From: Gammaproteobacteria bacterium
Lineage (GTDB): Bacteria; Pseudomonadota; Gammaproteobacteria; GRL18
DNA length: 10,265 nucleotides
Reading direction: 5' to 3'
NCBI GenBank assembly: GCA_028571885.1
Contig: JAPVVU010000086.1
Coordinates: 1-10,265, forward strand
Shown here: in pieces, positions 7,111 through 10,265 of the stretch
How the letters are laid out: every line of letters begins with the position of its first letter
Position numbering within the stretch: the stretch's first letter is position 1
Notes under the pieces: generated by a model
The model's input: only the letters and a program-made list of their open reading frames with translations
Told to the model about the DNA's origin: nothing
Databases searched by the model: none
Made by a program: the position numbers and the translations under genes

Positions 7111-7626
7111 ATGCCCAGAGGTGGTAAACGCAGCGGCGCCGGGCGCCCAAAAGGAACAGGTAAATATTCCGAATCCACCAGGGCGATTCGTGTACCTGAA
7201 AGCATGGTAGAACGTATCCTTGAGTTTGCTCATTCAGGTGGTTTTAAATTACCTCTCTATGGCGGCAAGGTGGCCGCAGGCTGTCCGGCTCCAACCGATG
7301 ATTATATTGAAGGTATGCTGGATTTGTCTGAACATTTGATTCAGGATCCCAGTTCTACTTTTTTTGTGCGCGTCACAGGCTATTCCATGATAAATTCAGG
7401 CATTCACCCCGATGATATACTAATTGTCGATCGCAGCCTGGAAGCACGTCATGGAAAGATTGTCATTGCAGCTGTTGAAGGTGAACTCACTGTCAAACGT
7501 CTCTATAAAAAACGAGGTGAGGTTCGCTTAATGCCAGAGAATGATGATTTTGAACCGATAGAAATTGGCCCTGAAGAAACATTGCACATTTGGGGTGTAG
7601 TGACCAATGTCATACACACAGTGTAA
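7111..7626 (+). CDS. UmuD-like self-cleaving S24 protein with basic N-terminal extension
   Basis: UmuD-type proteins cleave themselves when RecA filaments form on damaged DNA; the shortened form joins UmuC as DNA polymerase V. The peptidase core (about 46-171) matches E. coli UmuD: cleavage bond Ala56-Gly57 in KVAAGCPAP, catalytic Ser92 in GYSMI and Lys129 in ELTVKRL. The Ser-Lys spacing of 37 equals that of E. coli (60 and 97). Compared with E. coli UmuD (139 residues) it has 32 extra N-terminal residues: a basic, glycine-rich GGKRSGAGRPKGTGK segment, then a short IRVPESMVERIL helix that could bind DNA. ATG at 7111 has AGGAG 7 nt upstream. No umuC follows; rdgC is next after 218 bp. The extension could instead make it a LexA-like or other regulator, but no ordinary LexA winged-helix domain is present. 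UmuD-like is the best description. Confidence 0.85.
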   Translation: MPRGGKRSGAGRPKGTGKYSESTRAIRVPESMVERILEFAHSGGFKLPLYGGKVAAGCPAPTDDYIEGMLDLSEHLIQDPSSTFFVRVTGYSMINSGIHPDDILIVDRSLEARHGKIVIAAVEGELTVKRLYKKRGEVRLMPENDDFEPIEIGPEETLHIWGVVTNVIHTV

Positions 7627-7638
7627 TATTTTCTGCTG

Positions 7639-7682
7639 CCCTGGAGTATAAATAAGTATTTATGATCCAGGGTACTATCTTT
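7639..7682 (+). terminator. Two-tier hairpin after the umuD-like gene
   Basis: CCCTGGA (7639-7645) pairs with TCCAGGG (7666-7672). Inside it, ATAAATA (7648-7654) pairs with TATTTAT (7657-7663), leaving only a 2-nt gap between arms. The whole forms one 34-nt stem broken by a 2x2 mismatch. It begins 12 bp after the stop codon. The tail that follows (TACTATCTTT) is only partly T-rich. A terminator for the umuD-like transcript is the likely role. Confidence 0.6.
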
Positions 7683-7749
7683 AACACACATTATTTAGGA
7701 TAATCCCAGCCTGCTTTTATTTACTTATTTTTCACAGTGCTCACTCTTT

Positions 7750-7789
7750 GTTTAAAAAAAGTTTAGAAAAGGTTTAAAAAAAGTATAAT
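7750..7789 (+). promoter_or_regulatory. Candidate rdgC promoter with 22-bp-phased direct repeats
   Basis: A perfect -10 box TATAAT lies at 7784-7789, about 55 bp before the rdgC ATG. The -35 candidate TTTAGA (7762-7767, 16-bp spacer) is weak. GTTTAAAAAAAGT occurs twice, at 7750-7762 and 7772-7784, exactly 22 bp apart, or about two helical turns, covering the -35 region. The A-tracts may bend DNA as an UP-like element or be paired sites for a regulator. No LexA box is visible. Confidence 0.5.
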
Positions 7790-7844
7790 AAACTTTAATC
7801 CCAATTAACAAAGAGTTGACAAACAACGGCCAGGACAACCAATT

Positions 7845-8795
7845 ATGTGGTTTAAAAACCTAAAAATTTACCGATTCAGCAAACCTTTTTCAATTGATTC
7901 AGAACAATTGGAAACACACCTAACTGAAAAATCATTTCAACCCTGTGCCTCAACACAGGCATCTTCCTTTGGCTGGGTACCGCCACTTGGCAAGACACAT
8001 GACAATAATAGTGTTTTGCTGACACACACTATTGGCAAAACCACTATGCTTTGTGTTCGCCAGGAAGAAAGAATTCTGCCATCAAGTGTCATCAATGATG
8101 CACTTAATGAAAAACTCGATGCAATGCAGGCTGAAAGTGGACGTCGCCCGGTGGGAAAGCACAAACAAAGCATCAAGGATGAGCTGATTTTAACGCTATT
8201 GCCTAAGGCTTTTACTCGTTCCAAACGCACTTATGCCTATCTTGATCAAGATGCTCAACTCATGATTGTTGATGCTTCCAGCAATAATAAAGCAGAAGAG
8301 TTAGTGGAACTTTTAAGACAAAGTCTTGGCAGTCTGCCCGTTGTCCCCTTGAAGACCAACACGCTGCCGACTTTACTGATGACCAGCTGGTTAAAAGGCA
8401 ATGATTTAAAAGATGATTTTCAGATAAAAGACGAGTGTGAATTGCGCGAATCAGATGATGAAGGTGCAATCTTACGCTGTAAGCGACAAGATCTCAGCAG
8501 TGATGAAATTCAGATGCACCTGGACAGCGGTAAAGAAGTTACCAAGCTTGCAGTCAACTGGAATGATGCCATCGAATGTATTATCGAAGATGACTTATCC
8601 ATTAAACGTTTAAAATTTTCTGATGAATTATTAGATCAGGCTGCAGATGATGGCGCAGAAGATGCTGCGGCACTTTTTGATGCTGATTTTAACCTCATGA
8701 CAGGCGAACTGGCTCGTTTCATTCCAAGACTGGTTGAAGTCCTGGGCGGGGAACAGAATTCAGCCATTAAAACACCTTCTACCACTGAAAGTTAA
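7845..8795 (+). CDS. rdgC: Recombination-associated protein RdgC
   Basis: RdgC is a nucleoid-associated, ring-forming DNA-binding protein that restrains RecA filament activity. The 316-residue product aligns with E. coli RdgC (303) along its length. Family landmarks are WFKNL..YR at the N-terminus, GWVPPLG (43-49), the EERILPSSVI segment, a basic KHKQSIKDEL segment followed by LLPKAF, LRQSLGSLPVVPL in the middle, RLKFSDELLDQ, and FDADFNLMTGELARFI near the C-terminus. The extra length is in a small N-terminal insertion and a Ser/Thr-rich C-terminal tail. ATG at 7845 has AGGA 9 nt upstream and gives the expected family N-terminus. It lies downstream of the umuD-like gene on the same strand, but a hairpin and its own -10 box separate them. 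Both genes concern RecA and DNA damage, so the neighbourhood may be functional; this is inference. Confidence 0.96.
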   Translation: MWFKNLKIYRFSKPFSIDSEQLETHLTEKSFQPCASTQASSFGWVPPLGKTHDNNSVLLTHTIGKTTMLCVRQEERILPSSVINDALNEKLDAMQAESGRRPVGKHKQSIKDELILTLLPKAFTRSKRTYAYLDQDAQLMIVDASSNNKAEELVELLRQSLGSLPVVPLKTNTLPTLLMTSWLKGNDLKDDFQIKDECELRESDDEGAILRCKRQDLSSDEIQMHLDSGKEVTKLAVNWNDAIECIIEDDLSIKRLKFSDELLDQAADDGAEDAAALFDADFNLMTGELARFIPRLVEVLGGEQNSAIKTPSTTES

Positions 8796-8799
8796 ATCT

Positions 8800-8840
8800 G
8801 AATAAGTCAGTCGATGCCACTGATTTATTCGAGTTTTTAT
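8800..8840 (+). terminator. Intrinsic terminator of rdgC
   Basis: GAATAAGTCAGT (8800-8811) pairs with ACTGATTTATTC (8819-8830) over 12 bp, counting one G-U pair, around a 7-nt loop. It is followed at once by GAGTTTTTAT, a T-rich tail. It begins 4 bp after the rdgC stop, which fits a standard rho-independent terminator. Confidence 0.85.
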
Positions 8841-9073
8841 CTTATAGTGGATTATATCTAAGTAAAGTCTATCCAGAAATATCTGTTTTTCACTCCTCCT
8901 GAGGCTAAAGCCAAAGTAAATGCTCTTATGCGAAGGCGGAGCGAAATGCTGAACAGACGGTTAGACTTCTTCCCCTCCTTCTCTGCCAAAAAAATAATTT
9001 CTAAATATTGGTAACTATTCAGCGTGTATTTATTAATTACCCGTGTTAAGCCTGTGGTCACTTATTTTTTATA
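8841..9073. other. Intergenic stretch with a short open segment, no gene called
   Basis: Between the rdgC terminator and the promoter of the TPR gene I see no supported gene. One plus-strand frame is open from 8862 to a TAA at 8998-9000 and encodes an arginine-rich peptide around ALMRRRSEMLNRR. Its ATG at 8928 has no ribosome binding site. The opposite strand is also open across this part. The section from about 8900 to 8960 is richer in G+C than its surroundings, which could mark an old repeat or gene remnant. Confidence 0.3.
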
Positions 9074-9101
9074 TTATGAAAGATAAACAATGTGCTATAG
9101 T
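9074..9101 (+). promoter_or_regulatory. Candidate extended -10 promoter of the TPR gene
   Basis: TGCTATAGT (9093-9101) is an extended -10 element: TG, one base, then TATAGT, five of six matches to TATAAT. A weak -35, TTATGA, sits at 9074-9079 with a 16-bp spacer; a weak -35 is usual with extended -10 promoters. The implied leader is about 95-100 nt long. A small inverted repeat (TCAGT-N7-ACTGA, near 9157-9173) lies in that leader. Confidence 0.45.
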
Positions 9102-9204
9102 TAATCCTATTGGAAAAAAAACAAAACACAATAAAATCATAACTATTATTCCAATCAATCAGTTGCATCGACTGAATCTATTTATATTTTTGACAGGGAA
9201 AATC

Positions 9205-10265
9205 ATGCGCTTAAAAAAAAGACTTTCATTGCTCTGCATTCTGGCAGGTTTTAATGCCGGAATTTATTCAACGGCTATTGCCAATACCATCCAGGATGCT
9301 GAGCAAGCCATTGAAAACAAAGATTATTCCACAGCAATTATTCATCTGAAAAATCAGCTCAAAGAGACACCAAATGATGCCCAGGCACGTTTTCTACTAG
9401 GCAGTGTCTACCTTAATACCGGCAAACTGGATTCCAGCTTAAAGGAGCTGGGGCGCGCTTATAATCTTTCGCCAACAGATACAAAAATTTTATTTAGCTA
9501 TGCTGATGCATTACAAGTTTCAGGCAAACAGAAAAAAATTCTGACCCTACTTAATACTCCTCTGGACAATGAAGAACAGGAAAGTCAACGACTCATCCAT
9601 CGTGGTTATGCTTATCTGGCATTAAACCAGTTAGCGGATGCCCGGATGGCATTTGAACAGGCTCTCAAATTGAATGTAAGTGCTGGTGCCTATAATGGGC
9701 TTGCTACACTGCATATAGTTGAAAAAGAATATACTTTAGCAGAACAATTACTCACAAAATCAACCGCTATTGAAGCAGATAACACTAAGACCCTGCACTT
9801 AAAAGCTAAACTGGACAATCTGAACAAGCAACATGAACAAGCCTTAGTTATTTATGACCAGTTAATTGAAAAAAAACCAGACAACCTGTCATTTCACCTT
9901 GAACGTGCCGCAACATTAGCAATTCTGAATAAAGACCAGTTGGCAAAAGCTGATCTACAAGTCGTTTTGGATAAAATTAACAATCACCCTCAAGCTAATT
10001 TTATTCTGGCACAAATACTTTTACGTGAAAAAGATTTTGCTGGTGCCCAGAAAGCGGCCCAACTAGCCGTCAATGCTGCTCCCAATCATATGCCTGCGGC
10101 CTTTATTTTAGGTGCAGCTAATTTTGCATTAAAACATTACAATCAAGCAGAAGAATATTTAACCATTTATCTTGCATCCAGCCCTAATAACTTAAAAGCA
10201 CAAAATTTACTGGCGAATGTATATCTGGCCCAGGGCAAAACCAAACAGACCTTACTCATTCTTGA
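9205..10265 (+). CDS. Exported TPR-repeat protein, PrsT-like (partial, cut by right edge)
   Basis: The visible 353 codons begin with a signal peptide (MRLKKR, hydrophobic core, cleavage near AIA-NT at about 26). What follows is made almost wholly of roughly 34-residue tetratricopeptide repeats, for example ENKDYSTAIIHLKNQLKETP, then DAQARFLLGSVYLNTGKLD, and later FLTLE-type and ANFALKHYNQAEEYL helices. TPR arrays are protein-binding scaffolds. The first repeats resemble PrsT, the TPR protein that accompanies exosortase/PEP-CTERM exopolysaccharide loci, which is about 900 residues long. PrsT is usually called a lipoprotein, but no lipobox cysteine lies at the cleavage site here; the only early cysteine is Cys11, inside the hydrophobic core. 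ATG at 9205 has AGGG about 7 nt upstream. No exosortase or polysaccharide gene is in view, so the PrsT link is tentative; a generic exported TPR protein is the alternative. Confidence 0.8.
   Translation, partial: MRLKKRLSLLCILAGFNAGIYSTAIANTIQDAEQAIENKDYSTAIIHLKNQLKETPNDAQARFLLGSVYLNTGKLDSSLKELGRAYNLSPTDTKILFSYADALQVSGKQKKILTLLNTPLDNEEQESQRLIHRGYAYLALNQLADARMAFEQALKLNVSAGAYNGLATLHIVEKEYTLAEQLLTKSTAIEADNTKTLHLKAKLDNLNKQHEQALVIYDQLIEKKPDNLSFHLERAATLAILNKDQLAKADLQVVLDKINNHPQANFILAQILLREKDFAGAQKAAQLAVNAAPNHMPAAFILGAANFALKHYNQAEEYLTIYLASSPNNLKAQNLLANVYLAQGKTKQTLLIL

Noticed and set aside
7006..7233. Minus-strand open frame overlapping the umuD-like gene start
   Set aside because: It is antisense to a clear coding sequence, with low-quality composition and no recognisable motif.

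Overview
The window reads as chromosomal DNA of a gammaproteobacterium of moderate to low G+C. The Aas, YbiT, RdgC and UmuD homologues follow their Escherichia coli counterparts almost from end to end, as recalled from family knowledge. The AT-rich base use and a PrsT-like TPR protein suggest an environmental lineage (for example a sulfur-oxidiser or methanotroph type) rather than an enteric. That placement is inference.

Layout: (1) 11-550 (+) is an uncharacterised four-helix membrane protein, visibly richer in G+C than what follows, ending 28 bp from a convergent gene. (2) 579-2400 (-) holds two exported proteins: a cysteine-free thioredoxin-fold-like protein and a cytochrome-d1-type beta-propeller. 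(3) 2486-2700 is a 215-bp near-palindromic element, a likely REP doublet or MITE. (4) 2781-4931 (-) encodes a full-length Aas-type bifunctional acyltransferase/acyl-ACP synthetase, preceded by a perfect -35 box and overlapping palindromes that look like an operator. (5) 5227-6819 (-) encodes the ABC-F protein YbiT, starting at TTG. (6) 7111-7626 (+), divergent from ybiT, encodes a UmuD-like self-cleaving protein with a basic 32-residue N-terminal extension and no umuC beside it. (7) 7845-8795 (+) encodes RdgC, bounded by a strong intrinsic terminator. (8) 9205 to the right edge (+) is an exported TPR-repeat protein, cut by the window end.

The genes do not form one pathway. Aas recycles lysophospholipid, YbiT acts on ribosomes, and UmuD-like and RdgC both concern DNA damage and RecA activity. 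The d1-type propeller and its neighbour are periplasmic and of unknown role. Most intergenic gaps carry hairpins or palindromes, so most genes appear to be separate transcription units. I found no RNA gene, CRISPR array, transposase or phage module. The least explained items are the d1-type pair, the inverted-repeat element and the extended stand-alone UmuD-like protein. I do not see clear evidence for a wholly new multi-gene system.
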